From an uncultured Bacteroidia bacterium (GTDB lineage Bacteria; Bacteroidota; Bacteroidia; Bacteroidales; UBA932), in the NCBI GenBank assembly GCA_902774045.1, contig CACYGW010000003.1, forward strand, positions 78,354 through 142,353: 64,000 nucleotides of DNA, in the 5' to 3' direction. Both the position numbers and the translations under genes were made by a program. Numbering within the stretch: the stretch's first letter is position 1; each line of letters begins with the position of its first letter. Below, one piece after another: positions 47,873-56,537 of the stretch. The notes beneath the pieces are model-generated. The model saw only the letters and a program-made list of their open reading frames with translations. It searched no databases and was not told where the DNA came from.

Positions 47873-50857
47873 ATGGGAAAGTTTAAATTCAACTTTAAGT
47901 TTTGTGTCCTTCTGCCCATTGTGCTCCTGGTCACAATCTTCCTTCTGGCCGTCCCCGTAGAATTCTTTGGAATCCCCGGCCTCACTGTTGTTCAGCAGCG
48001 AGTGATAGCACTTTTTGTGTTTGCGGCATTGATGTGGATGTTTGAGATTATTCCAAACTGGACTACATCACTTTTGGTTATCGTATTCTCTTTGCTGGCA
48101 GTGTCCAACAAGGGTATAGGTTTCCTCTGTGACCCTAAGTACGGTCAGCTGGTAACCTATACAGATATTATGAAGGCTTTTGCTGATCCTGTCGTTATGC
48201 TCTTCCTGGGCGGCTTCGTGCTGGCCATCATGGCAGAGAAATACGGTCTGGACGTTACATTGGCCCGTAAACTCCTCAAGCCCTTCGGCACAAAACCCAA
48301 ACTCGTGCTCCTTGGCTTCCTGGTAGTAATTGCCATCTTCTCCATGTTTATGAGCAACACAGCTACCGCAGCCATGATGCTTGCCTTCCTGGCTCCTGTG
48401 CTCGCAGTTCTGCCAGAAGGTGACAAGGGTAAGGTAGGACTGGCCCTGGCAATTCCTATCGCCGCCAACCTTGGCGGTATCGGTACCCCCATCGGTACCC
48501 CTCCCAATGCTACCGCGGTAAGATTCCTTGCCGATGCCGGCTACGAGGTTACCTTTGGCGAGTGGATGATACGTATGGTACCTTACGTTGCAATAATGAT
48601 TTTTGTTGCCTGGATACTTCTCCAGATATTCTTCCCCTTCAAGAGCGACAAGGTAGTCCTTGAGATTCCCGAGAGCAATCGTAAGAGAGACTGGAAGACC
48701 AATGTAGTATGGGTTACCTTCATCGGCACCATACTCCTTTGGGCAACCGAGTCCCTTACCGGAATCAACTCCAACGTAGTTGCACTCATTCCTCTTGGCG
48801 TTCTTACCTGCACCGGAATCTTCTCCAAAGAAGACATCAAGCAAATTAACTGGAGCGTGCTCTGGCTGGTTGCCGGCGGCTTCGCCCTTGGTACCTGCCT
48901 TCAGGGAACCGGTCTTGCAAAGGTTCTCATCCAAGCCATCCCCTTCGGCTCAATGTCAGTTGTACTTGTGCTCGTTATAGCAGGTCTGGTTTGCTACTTC
49001 CTTTCCAACTTCATCAGCAACTCCGCTACTGCAGCCCTCCTTATCCCTATCCTTATCGTGATAGCAGAGGGTATGGCAGATCCTGAGGCTGCAAGCCACG
49101 ATTCCTTCTTTGCATTCGGCGGCACCCACGCTATGATTACCTTCGTGGCAGTCTGCGCCTCCATAGCAATGCTCTTCCCTATATCCACTCCTCCTAACGC
49201 CATTGCATCTTCTACCGGTCTTGTAGAGACCAAGCAGATGGCAAAGGTTGGCATTATCGTAGGTGTGGTTGGTTTCGTTGCCGGATTCTTCTGGCTCACG
49301 ACCATCTTCCCGTTCAACAGCAAACAGGTAGACAAACTCTCCAACGAGTACGTAGAGGTTGCTCTTGTAACTCCGGAGTCTGCACAGACCCTTACTCCTA
49401 ACGGAAAGGTTGTAATAGAGCTCTTCAAGAAGGCTGCAATAGAGGCCGACAAGATTTACTGGGCCCAGAGCTACGGCGACAAAGCCGCCCTTATGGAGCT
49501 GCTCAAGGACAACAAGGATGCCCTTACCTTTGCCACTATCAACTATGGCCCTTGGGACCGCAAGGCTGACACATCCTTCGTAGAAGGCATAGGCGCACGT
49601 CCTCTGGGTGCAAACTTCTATCCTGCAGATATGACCGCAGAGGAGTTTGAGGCCTTTGACGATCCTGCAAAGAACAGCCCTTACACCATTATAGTACGTA
49701 ACGAGTCCGGCGCGCTTGAGACCGTATGGTATCACGATGCTTACAAGAAGAACATAGACAACATCTGCAAGTATCTCCAGCAGGCAGCCGACACTACCAT
49801 CAAGGCCAGCGTACGTGAGTACCTCCTTGCCAAGATAGACGCTCTGCGTAACGATAACTACTATGCAAGCGATATTTCCTGGCTCAATATGAACGACAGC
49901 CGCATGGACCTTGTAATAGGCCCCAGCGAGGTTACGGACGACAAACTCTTTGGCCGCAAGGCTTCCTTCGGCGCTTACGTAGTGCTTAAGGATATGTACC
50001 GTACAGCAGTATTGGAGAAGTTCAACGCTATGCTTCCTGCTCTGCAGAGCAGCCTCCCCGTTGCCGACAAGTACAAGAAGTTCGTTCCCGGAACATCTTC
50101 TTCTATCTTCTCCTGCGACGCTATCTACTATGCAGGTAACGCAAATGCAGGGTTCAAGACTATCGCAGTCAACCTGCCTTACGATGAGAAAGTACAGGAA
50201 GAAAAGGGTACAAGGACCATCCTCTTCCAGAACGTGATAAGCGCTAAGTACAAAGAGACCGTTTATCCTTCCGGAGTCCAGCTCCTCTCCGACGAGAGCA
50301 AGGTATATCTTGATGCCGACGCCTTCTACTGGAACATCGTATTCCGCGAGGTTGCTCAGGGCCTTGGCGTAAAGGAAACATTCTCCGGCAAGTCCGTTCT
50401 TGAGGCTTTGGGTACAGAGGCTCTTACCTTGGAGAAGGTTAAGGCCAACGCTATGGGTACTATGCTCGCCTGCGATATGATAGAAAAAGGTCAGATTTCC
50501 GACATCATCCAGGCCAGGAACTCCGTTGCAACCTTCGTTGCCAGCGTGCTCCGTTCTACCCGCTTTGGCGTAGCTTCCGCTACCGGCAAGGCTAACATCA
50601 TTATTTACAACTGGCTTGCAGAAAACGGCGTCCTTAACCATAACCTTGCATCCAAGACCTACGAAATAGACTTTGCAAAGGCTAAGGATGCTATCAGGAC
50701 TCTGGTCGCCAAGGTGCTTGAACTTCAGGCAGAGGGCGATGCCGCTGTCGCCGGCGAGTTTGTAAACAATTATGCAAATGTAGGTGATGATCTGCAGGCC
50801 GACATTGACAAGCTCGTAAGGGCCAAGGTTCCGGTTGACATCTACTTCAAACAGTAA
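47873..50857 (+). CDS. DASS (SLC13-like) transporter fused to an inactive M49 (dipeptidyl peptidase III-like) domain
   Basis: 994 residues in one frame. Residues 1-~485 form a divalent anion:Na+ symporter with about 11 membrane segments and both paired DASS motifs: SNTATAAMM (from S161) with GTPIGTPPNA (204-213), and SNSATAALL (from S382) with STPPNA (438-443). Residues ~495-994 resemble the short M49 metallopeptidases: NYGPWDR (from N557), GANFYPADMT (from G579), YAGNANAG (from Y753), FGVASATGKAN (898-908). The zinc motif HExxH reads REVAQ (R825, E826, Q829), and the second motif EEAKAD reads EKVKAN (E854-N859), so all three zinc ligands are gone (H to R, H to Q, E to K) while the catalytic Glu remains. 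In DASS proteins of known topology the C-terminus is periplasmic, which would put this domain outside the inner membrane (inference). A porin gene follows 5 nt later. The substrate is unknown: dicarboxylates, or acidic peptides captured by the pseudopeptidase. Confidence 0.88.
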   Translation: MGKFKFNFKFCVLLPIVLLVTIFLLAVPVEFFGIPGLTVVQQRVIALFVFAALMWMFEIIPNWTTSLLVIVFSLLAVSNKGIGFLCDPKYGQLVTYTDIMKAFADPVVMLFLGGFVLAIMAEKYGLDVTLARKLLKPFGTKPKLVLLGFLVVIAIFSMFMSNTATAAMMLAFLAPVLAVLPEGDKGKVGLALAIPIAANLGGIGTPIGTPPNATAVRFLADAGYEVTFGEWMIRMVPYVAIMIFVAWILLQIFFPFKSDKVVLEIPESNRKRDWKTNVVWVTFIGTILLWATESLTGINSNVVALIPLGVLTCTGIFSKEDIKQINWSVLWLVAGGFALGTCLQGTGLAKVLIQAIPFGSMSVVLVLVIAGLVCYFLSNFISNSATAALLIPILIVIAEGMADPEAASHDSFFAFGGTHAMITFVAVCASIAMLFPISTPPNAIASSTGLVETKQMAKVGIIVGVVGFVAGFFWLTTIFPFNSKQVDKLSNEYVEVALVTPESAQTLTPNGKVVIELFKKAAIEADKIYWAQSYGDKAALMELLKDNKDALTFATINYGPWDRKADTSFVEGIGARPLGANFYPADMTAEEFEAFDDPAKNSPYTIIVRNESGALETVWYHDAYKKNIDNICKYLQQAADTTIKASVREYLLAKIDALRNDNYYASDISWLNMNDSRMDLVIGPSEVTDDKLFGRKASFGAYVVLKDMYRTAVLEKFNAMLPALQSSLPVADKYKKFVPGTSSSIFSCDAIYYAGNANAGFKTIAVNLPYDEKVQEEKGTRTILFQNVISAKYKETVYPSGVQLLSDESKVYLDADAFYWNIVFREVAQGLGVKETFSGKSVLEALGTEALTLEKVKANAMGTMLACDMIEKGQISDIIQARNSVATFVASVLRSTRFGVASATGKANIIIYNWLAENGVLNHNLASKTYEIDFAKAKDAIRTLVAKVLELQAEGDAAVAGEFVNNYANVGDDLQADIDKLVRAKVPVDIYFKQ

Positions 50858-50862
50858 GATAT

Positions 50863-52122
50863 ATGAAAAAGTTAGTCATATCAATTATAGCTCTGGTTGC
50901 GCTCGGCACTTCGCTGGGCGCACAGACAGAGAGCCAGGTAAAGTTTAAACTCTACGGCTTCATACGCAATTATGCGATATTTGACAGCCGCGAGGTTAAG
51001 GCCGGCACCGACGACCTTTACTTCTACACCCCCAAGGACAGGAGTTATACCGATGAGGGCAAGGACCTTAACGATAATGCTTCTTTCCGTCTCCTTTCCC
51101 TTACTACCCGTCTTGGAGTTGACATTACAGGCTTCCAGTACGGTGGAATGAAGGTTACCGGCAAGGTAGAGGCAGACTTTTACAACAAGAGCGGAAGCGT
51201 TGCAGTTCTTCGTATGCGTCAGGCTTACGTTGGCCTTGGCTGGGACGGACTGGGCCTTCAGGGAGAGAACTCCATACTGCTTAACATAGGCCAGACCTGG
51301 CATCCTATGGCTGCCGATCTGCCCCATATGGTTAATCTTGAGAGTGGCGCTCCCTTCACTCCTTTTAACAGGAGCCCCCAGATTATGTTCAATTATAATA
51401 TGGCAAAGAAGGCAACTGTTACAGCCGGTGTTATCTACGGTATGCAGTACCTGCCCACAGGCCCAGACGGAAAGAGCGCAGACTATATGAAGTACGGAAT
51501 CCTGCCTGAGCTTTATGCAGGACTTACCTTCAAGCCCGCCGCCGGTGTTGTAGCCAAGGTAGGCGCCAACCTTTTCTCCATCAAACCCCGTTGGAAAGAT
51601 GCCAACGGCAGCGTAAGCGACCGCCTTACCACCGTTTCTCCCTTCGTATACATCCAGTACACCGGCAGCAACGGCTTCCAGATTAAGGCAAAATCAATAC
51701 TTGCAGAGGCAGGGGAGCAGATGAACCTCCTTTCCGGTTACGGAGTAAGCAAGGAGAATACCGACGGCAGCTGGGAGTACACTCCTATGCGCAGTACCGC
51801 CAGCTTTATTTCTGCCCAGTACGGCAAGAAATGGCAGATAATGGGTATGATTGGCTATATGAAACTGCTTGGCACAAGCGAGGACCTCATAGACTTTGGC
51901 AGCCGTTATTGGTTTAACACCAGTGGCTCTTCCAATATGCGCCAGATGGTAAGGTTTACCCCCACCATCGCCTACAATATGGGCAAACTCACCCTTGCTT
52001 TGGAATACAACCTCACCGGTACCCAGTTTGGCTCCGGAATGGATTCCAAGGGCCTGGTTCAGAACAACCTCCACTGGGTGTTCAACAGCCGTATTCTCAC
52101 TATGGTAAAATACAACTTCTAA
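50863..52122 (+). CDS. Outer-membrane porin-like beta-barrel protein
   Basis: 419 residues. The signal peptide ends near LGAQ and the mature protein starts with FKLYGFIRNYAIFDSRE. It is made of amphipathic strands and ends with an aromatic residue (VKYNF), as outer-membrane barrels do. Family: porin-like in Bacteroidota; not clearly homologous to the porin at 32565. It lies 5 nt downstream of the transporter-pseudopeptidase gene and shares its promoter and terminator, so it probably supplies the outer-membrane route for the same substrate. Confidence 0.82.
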   Translation: MKKLVISIIALVALGTSLGAQTESQVKFKLYGFIRNYAIFDSREVKAGTDDLYFYTPKDRSYTDEGKDLNDNASFRLLSLTTRLGVDITGFQYGGMKVTGKVEADFYNKSGSVAVLRMRQAYVGLGWDGLGLQGENSILLNIGQTWHPMAADLPHMVNLESGAPFTPFNRSPQIMFNYNMAKKATVTAGVIYGMQYLPTGPDGKSADYMKYGILPELYAGLTFKPAAGVVAKVGANLFSIKPRWKDANGSVSDRLTTVSPFVYIQYTGSNGFQIKAKSILAEAGEQMNLLSGYGVSKENTDGSWEYTPMRSTASFISAQYGKKWQIMGMIGYMKLLGTSEDLIDFGSRYWFNTSGSSNMRQMVRFTPTIAYNMGKLTLALEYNLTGTQFGSGMDSKGLVQNNLHWVFNSRILTMVKYNF

Positions 52123-52143
52123 TAAGGAAGTATAAACCAAAAG

Positions 52144-52195
52144 AAGGAGGTGGCCTAAGTCAACTTGACTTTTTGGTCACCTCCTTTTATTTTTT
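52144..52195 (+). terminator. Terminator of the transporter-porin unit
   Basis: Outer stem AAGGAGGTGGCC (52144-52155)/GGTCACCTCCTT (52175-52186) with an inner AAGTCAA/TTGACTT hairpin, then TTATTTTTT. It lies between convergent genes and may also serve the minus-strand M23 gene. Confidence 0.9.
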
Positions 52196-52205
52196 AGGCC
52201 GATAC

Positions 52206-53249
52206 TTACTTGACTCTTATCGTCCGTCCCAGCCTTAGGGTGGTGGTTGGAGTAAGCCCCTGATTAAGGCGGCAGATGGCCTTTACAGAAGTACCGTATT
52301 TCATTGCAATTCTGCCAAGGGTATCGCCGGACTTAATCTTGTGATACTTGGCTGCGGCAGCCTCTGCGGCAAGCCTGGCCTCCTCTGCATATTGGATGGA
52401 ATCCTCGGAGTGAATCTCAAACTCTTCCATCTCGTCCTCGGGGACATACTTGCTGTAGGGGCTAAGATGCTTTTTCCTTAGCACAAAGAGCCTGTGACGC
52501 AGCGTTCCGGTTTCGAAGTCTATCAGCCACTGAGGGTCAAAGGCATATCCCTTGAATCTGGTCTCGAAGTGAAGATGCGAGCCCGTAGAACGCCCCGTAC
52601 TTCCGCCAAGACCTATCTGGTCTCCGGCATTCACCCACTGGCCCGGCACAACCTGCCTTTCTGACAGATGAGCGTAGTAGGTCTCCAGCCCGTTCTCGTG
52701 ACGCACCACGATAAGGTTTCCGTAACCCTTTATGTATTTGGAATACCTTACTTTACCGGAGAAAGCTACATATACCGGGGTCCCCTTGGGATATGGCAGG
52801 TCCACTCCCTGGTGGCGTCTGCGGCGTCTCATTCCAAAAGGAGAGTAGACCTTTCTAATATGAGGGCAGCGATACTCGCTAAGAGTATCCACAACCCATA
52901 TCTGAATCCTGTCCGGGAGCGAGTCCAGCGGAACATCCTTGTAAGAGTTCACGCTCTCCGTATCCCAGTGGTCATTGAAGATATCGGCCCTGGCCGCAGC
53001 CTCCGGGTCGCGGATATACTTCCAGGTCCTGTCTTCGTAAAGGACAATTTTAACCCCGGGGCTCTGGGTGTCCACCGTATCAAGGACGGTGTGTGTACGG
53101 CCATCCAGAGAGGGCACAGATTCGTGCGTGAGGCGGGGGAGTGTTATGTGGTTTTCCTGTTTGTTATCTAAGCGGGTGCTCTGCTGGCAAAAGCCGTAAA
53201 ATGAGCCTACAGCACCCGCCAGAAGCGCTGTAATTAGTTTAAGTTTCAT
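52206..53249 (-). CDS. M23 peptidase with C-terminal LysM
   Basis: 347 residues. The signal peptide ends near YGFCQQ. An N-terminal linker is followed by the LytM/M23 domain with HQGVDLPYPKG (HxxxD) and GSHLHFE (HxH), so the zinc site is intact. An Ala/Glu-rich helix leads to a C-terminal LysM (YHKIKSGDTLGRIAMKYGTS). It likely cleaves peptide cross-links of peptidoglycan. Its ATG overlaps the stop of the phosphohexomutase gene by one base. Confidence 0.93.
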   Translation of the reverse strand: MKLKLITALLAGAVGSFYGFCQQSTRLDNKQENHITLPRLTHESVPSLDGRTHTVLDTVDTQSPGVKIVLYEDRTWKYIRDPEAAARADIFNDHWDTESVNSYKDVPLDSLPDRIQIWVVDTLSEYRCPHIRKVYSPFGMRRRRRHQGVDLPYPKGTPVYVAFSGKVRYSKYIKGYGNLIVVRHENGLETYYAHLSERQVVPGQWVNAGDQIGLGGSTGRSTGSHLHFETRFKGYAFDPQWLIDFETGTLRHRLFVLRKKHLSPYSKYVPEDEMEEFEIHSEDSIQYAEEARLAAEAAAAKYHKIKSGDTLGRIAMKYGTSVKAICRLNQGLTPTTTLRLGRTIRVK

Positions 53250-54613
53250 TATCTTACTGCACCAAAACGCTCTTTAAGAAGTTTATCTGTCAGAGCTATT
53301 TTTTCTTTAAGAAGTTCCTCGGAAGAGGCTTCGCAAATAAATCTAAGGTAAGGTTCCGTATTGGAAGGACGGATGTTGAACCACCAGGTGGGGAATTCTA
53401 CCCTGTAACCGTCAAAGTCCATAAAGGCCGATGGTTTCTCCTGTGCGGTAAAGTAATCGCGCACTGCATCCATCGCTCCGGCCTTGTCCTCTACGCGGTA
53501 GTTGATTTCTCCGGAGTTCCTGTAGCGTACGATTCCCTTTATTGCCTGGCTAAGTGTCTTGCCCTCTTTCTTAAGATCTGCAACTATTCCAAGCACTATC
53601 ATGGAGGCCAGAAGTCCGCTGTCGCTGTAGAAGAAATCGCGGAAATAATAGTGGCCTGCAAGCTCGCCGCCCCATACGCCGTCTATCTCGCGCAGTTTGG
53701 CTGCGGCAAAGGCGCGGCCCACCTTCCAGGTGCGCATCTCGCAGCCCATCGGCTCAAGATACTCGCCCACGGCCTTGGAAGAACGGATGTCCTGAAGCAC
53801 TATGCCCTTTAGACCGCGCTCTCCCACGAAGTATCGGCCCATAAGGGCAATCATAAGGTCCGGAGAGATAAATTCGCCCTTCTCGTCCACGAACATAACT
53901 CTGTCGGCATCGCCATCATATATAACGCCAACATCGGCCTTTACCTTGCCCACAAGTTCCTCCAGGGGGATAACGTTCTTGTGAATCAGGGGGTTGGGCT
54001 CGTGGTTGGGGAATCTTCCGTCCAGGGAGTCAAAGAGATAGTGGATGTTGCTGCCGGTGCCGAATATTTCCTTTGCAAAGAGGTTGGCCATGCCGTTGGA
54101 CAGGTCCATCGCAACCGTGAGGTTACTAATATCCTTTGCAAACTTCTTCATATAGGCAATGTAGTCTGCCAGAATCTCCTTGGTATAAACCTTTCCGCGT
54201 ACGGGGGCCACCGGGGTGGGTACGCCCTCGTCTATCCAGGCCTTAATCTTGCCAAGACCGGCATCGAACCCTACGGCCTGTGCGCCGGTGGTGGATACCT
54301 TCATTCCGTTGTACTCTGCCGGGTTGTGGGATGCTGTAATCTGTATGGAGGCGTCGAACCCGTAGTTGGCCGTGCCAAAATACACCATGGGGGTTGAACT
54401 TAGCCCGATATCGTAAACATCGGCTCCGGCATCACAGATGCCCTGAAGAGCCGCATCGTGAATCTCGTCAGATGACACGCGGCAGTCCCGGCCAACCAGA
54501 ACCTTGTCCGCACCAAGTAGTTTGGGGATGAAATATCCTACTTTATAGGCAATTTCGCGGTTCCAGTCTACTCCGTAGATTCCGCGGATGTCGTATGCGT
54601 GAAAAGCTCCCAT
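53249..54613 (-). CDS. Phosphomannomutase/phosphoglucomutase
   Basis: 454 residues of the alpha-D-phosphohexomutase family. The phosphoserine loop is TASHNPAEYNGMK, the magnesium loop is DGDADRVMF, and the C-terminal phosphate-binding RPSNTEPYLR is present. It interconverts hexose 1- and 6-phosphates for glycan synthesis. manB and algC-type proteins share these motifs, so the preferred sugar is not settled. It is 1 nt downstream of def. Confidence 0.93.
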   Translation of the reverse strand: MGAFHAYDIRGIYGVDWNREIAYKVGYFIPKLLGADKVLVGRDCRVSSDEIHDAALQGICDAGADVYDIGLSSTPMVYFGTANYGFDASIQITASHNPAEYNGMKVSTTGAQAVGFDAGLGKIKAWIDEGVPTPVAPVRGKVYTKEILADYIAYMKKFAKDISNLTVAMDLSNGMANLFAKEIFGTGSNIHYLFDSLDGRFPNHEPNPLIHKNVIPLEELVGKVKADVGVIYDGDADRVMFVDEKGEFISPDLMIALMGRYFVGERGLKGIVLQDIRSSKAVGEYLEPMGCEMRTWKVGRAFAAAKLREIDGVWGGELAGHYYFRDFFYSDSGLLASMIVLGIVADLKKEGKTLSQAIKGIVRYRNSGEINYRVEDKAGAMDAVRDYFTAQEKPSAFMDFDGYRVEFPTWWFNIRPSNTEPYLRFICEASSEELLKEKIALTDKLLKERFGAVR

Positions 54614-54614
54614 T

Positions 54615-55169
54615 TTATTTAAGTTTAGATTTGTATCTTGTACTTACGCGGCCCGTGGATATACCAACCAGCTTCCTGGCCAGCATCTTCTTGCGAATGG
54701 GCGCAACGTGGTCCGTGAAAAGGTCTCCCTCCAGGTGGGAGAGCTCGTGCTGAATCATCCTGCACGCAAAGCGGTCGAACTTCTCCGTTACCTTCTTAAG
54801 GTCTTCGTCGTAATATTCTACGGTAATGCTCTCCGGCCGGCGGACATCGGCATAGATGCCGGGGATGCTGAGGCAGCCCTCGTTATAAACGGCGGTATTC
54901 TCGCTTTCTTCCAGTACTTTGGGGTTTATAAGTGTGCGGCGGAAGTCCTTAAGATAGTCGTACGGGTCTGTCATCTCTGTGCCGTCAACTATTAGCACTC
55001 TCTTGGAAACGCCAATCTGCGGCGCTGCAAGCCCGCATCCCTCTGAATCCTGAAGCGTATCCTTCAAATTCTGCACAAGCGTTTTTATTCCTTCTTTGTC
55101 GCCAAGGTCAACATCCTCTGACTTGCGGCGCAAAACCTCGGAACCGTAAAGGTATATGGGTTGAATCAT
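54615..55169 (-). CDS. def: Peptide deformylase
   Basis: 184 residues. The three signature motifs are GCGLAAPQIG, EGCLSIPG and QHELSHLEG, supplying Cys and two His to the active-site metal. The third motif has Ser where most bacterial enzymes have Asp (HExDH), a mild variation. It removes the N-formyl group from nascent proteins. It overlaps ruvX by 4 bases. Confidence 0.96.
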   Translation of the reverse strand: MIQPIYLYGSEVLRRKSEDVDLGDKEGIKTLVQNLKDTLQDSEGCGLAAPQIGVSKRVLIVDGTEMTDPYDYLKDFRRTLINPKVLEESENTAVYNEGCLSIPGIYADVRRPESITVEYYDEDLKKVTEKFDRFACRMIQHELSHLEGDLFTDHVAPIRKKMLARKLVGISTGRVSTRYKSKLK

Positions 55170-55654
55170 CTTTTGGATTTTTTAGTATTCTTGTTCATTG
55201 CCGATGGTGGCACGGCATCCGGGTTAACCGCGCACGAAGAACCTGAGGTCCTGTCCATCCAGCTTTGCAGAATTATGGCGGCGCTTATCTTGTCTACCGA
55301 AGCCTTGTCCCTGCGGTCCGCTGCTTTCATACCCCCATCTATCATTGCCCTGTGGGCCAGTACGGAAGTGAACCTTTCGTCTTCCAGCTCTACAGGTACG
55401 CCCGGGAAGTGCTTGGCGAGCAGCGGCAGAAATGCATCAACATCGGCCGCAGCCTCCGATGGCCTTCCGTTCATATTTTTAGGATATCCCACAACAAAGC
55501 GGATAATCCGTTCCGATACGGCGTAATTTTTGAGATAATCTATTATCTTTGCAGACGGTATGGTATCCAGGGCAGAAGCGAAGATGCCAAGTGGATCGCT
55601 GGCCGCAAGGCCGGTGCGCTTTCTTCCGTAGTCTATGCCTATAATCCTGTCCAT
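55166..55654 (-). CDS. ruvX: Putative Holliday junction resolvase, YqgF/RuvX family
   Basis: 162 residues. RNase H-like fold starting IIGIDYGRKRTGLAASDP with the first catalytic Asp. The conserved FVVGYPKNMNGRPSEAAADV and VELEDERFTSVLA motifs follow. It is implicated in pre-16S rRNA processing and perhaps recombination. First gene of the ruvX-def-phosphohexomutase-M23 operon. A full promoter ends only 5 nt before its ATG. Confidence 0.94.
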   Translation of the reverse strand: MDRIIGIDYGRKRTGLAASDPLGIFASALDTIPSAKIIDYLKNYAVSERIIRFVVGYPKNMNGRPSEAAADVDAFLPLLAKHFPGVPVELEDERFTSVLAHRAMIDGGMKAADRRDKASVDKISAAIILQSWMDRTSGSSCAVNPDAVPPSAMNKNTKKSKR

Positions 55655-55659
55655 CGTGA

Positions 55660-55690
55660 CAAAGTTACAAAATACTTGAAAGATGTCAAA
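55660..55690 (-). promoter_or_regulatory. Promoter of the ruvX operon, predicted leaderless
   Basis: Minus strand TTTG (55690-55687), 19 nt, TAACTTTG (55667-55660). The -7 element ends 5 nt before the ruvX ATG, and the -33 lies inside the start region of the divergent gene. Confidence 0.82.
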
Positions 55691-56537
55691 AGAAAATAAA
55701 GAGCATAAATTAAGGAAACTCAGGGTGTCCCTTATAGACGAGGCCTCTCACAAGGAGCTGTGGGCACTCAGGGGCAGGCAGCAGCAACTGGTTTATGCCC
55801 TTATATCTACGCTGGTAATAATCTTCCTCATTCTGTTCCAGGTCGTGGCCAGAACGCCACTTCGCAGCCTCATCCCCGGCTATCCCAATGCAGAGCAGAA
55901 GAGGGCCGCCACCACAAATGCAATGACCATAGACTCCCTGGAGTCCGTTGTCGCAAGGTGGGAGTTCTATACAGAGAACCTAAAGCGCGTGCTGGAGGGG
56001 AGCCAGGCTCCCTTAAGCATCGACTCCCTGCTTAAAATAAGTCTTCAGCAGACTGCAGATGTAAACAAAGATTCACTGGCCAGGCAAGACTCGCTGCTAA
56101 GGGCGTCGGCCATCCAGGCAGAGCAGTTCGGTTTAAATTCAGAAGAGAGAAAACTGCCTATCGAGGGTATGCACTTCTTCCCACCCGTCAAGGGCCTGGT
56201 GTCGCATTCTTTTGACAAATTCACACATCCATATTCAGAAGTTACCGCTCCGGGCAACTCCGTTATCCTAGCCCTTTCTGACGGCACCGTGATGGATGCC
56301 TCCTGGAGCGACGACTATAAATACTCTATTCTTATCCAGCACAGCAACGACCTTGTATCCATCCTAAAGGGTGCGGGCCGTGCCATCGTAAGGCCCGGCG
56401 ACAAGGTTAAGGGCGGAGCTCCCGTAGGTATGATGCAAAGCGGAAGCATAGACGATACTGCAGAGCCGCAGACTCTGAGGATAGAGATTTGGTATAAGGG
56501 GGAAGCGGTTAATCCGGCATCTTATATTAATTTCTAA
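55683..56537 (+). CDS. Membrane-anchored M23-like protein with degenerate zinc site
   Basis: 284 residues. One transmembrane helix (about residues 34-56), a helical stretch (85-145), then an M23/LytM domain (about 160-284). The HxxxD motif reads HPYSE (H182, E186) and HxH reads TLR (T264, R266), so the zinc site is broken. It may act as a regulator or scaffold in cell-wall growth, as EnvC- and NlpD-type inactive LytM proteins do (inference). The ATG of dxr follows its stop directly. Confidence 0.88.
   Translation: MSKENKEHKLRKLRVSLIDEASHKELWALRGRQQQLVYALISTLVIIFLILFQVVARTPLRSLIPGYPNAEQKRAATTNAMTIDSLESVVARWEFYTENLKRVLEGSQAPLSIDSLLKISLQQTADVNKDSLARQDSLLRASAIQAEQFGLNSEERKLPIEGMHFFPPVKGLVSHSFDKFTHPYSEVTAPGNSVILALSDGTVMDASWSDDYKYSILIQHSNDLVSILKGAGRAIVRPGDKVKGGAPVGMMQSGSIDDTAEPQTLRIEIWYKGEAVNPASYINF

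Noticed and set aside
50341..50449. That the altered zinc motifs of the M49 domain reflect a frameshift
   Set aside because: The frame is continuous through residue 994, with conserved segments before and after the motifs, so these are substitutions and not a shift.
48956..50641. Long open frame on the minus strand opposite the transporter-pseudopeptidase gene
   Set aside because: It is the codon shadow of a gene with strong codon bias on the other strand. It has no promoter, no start context and no recognisable domain.
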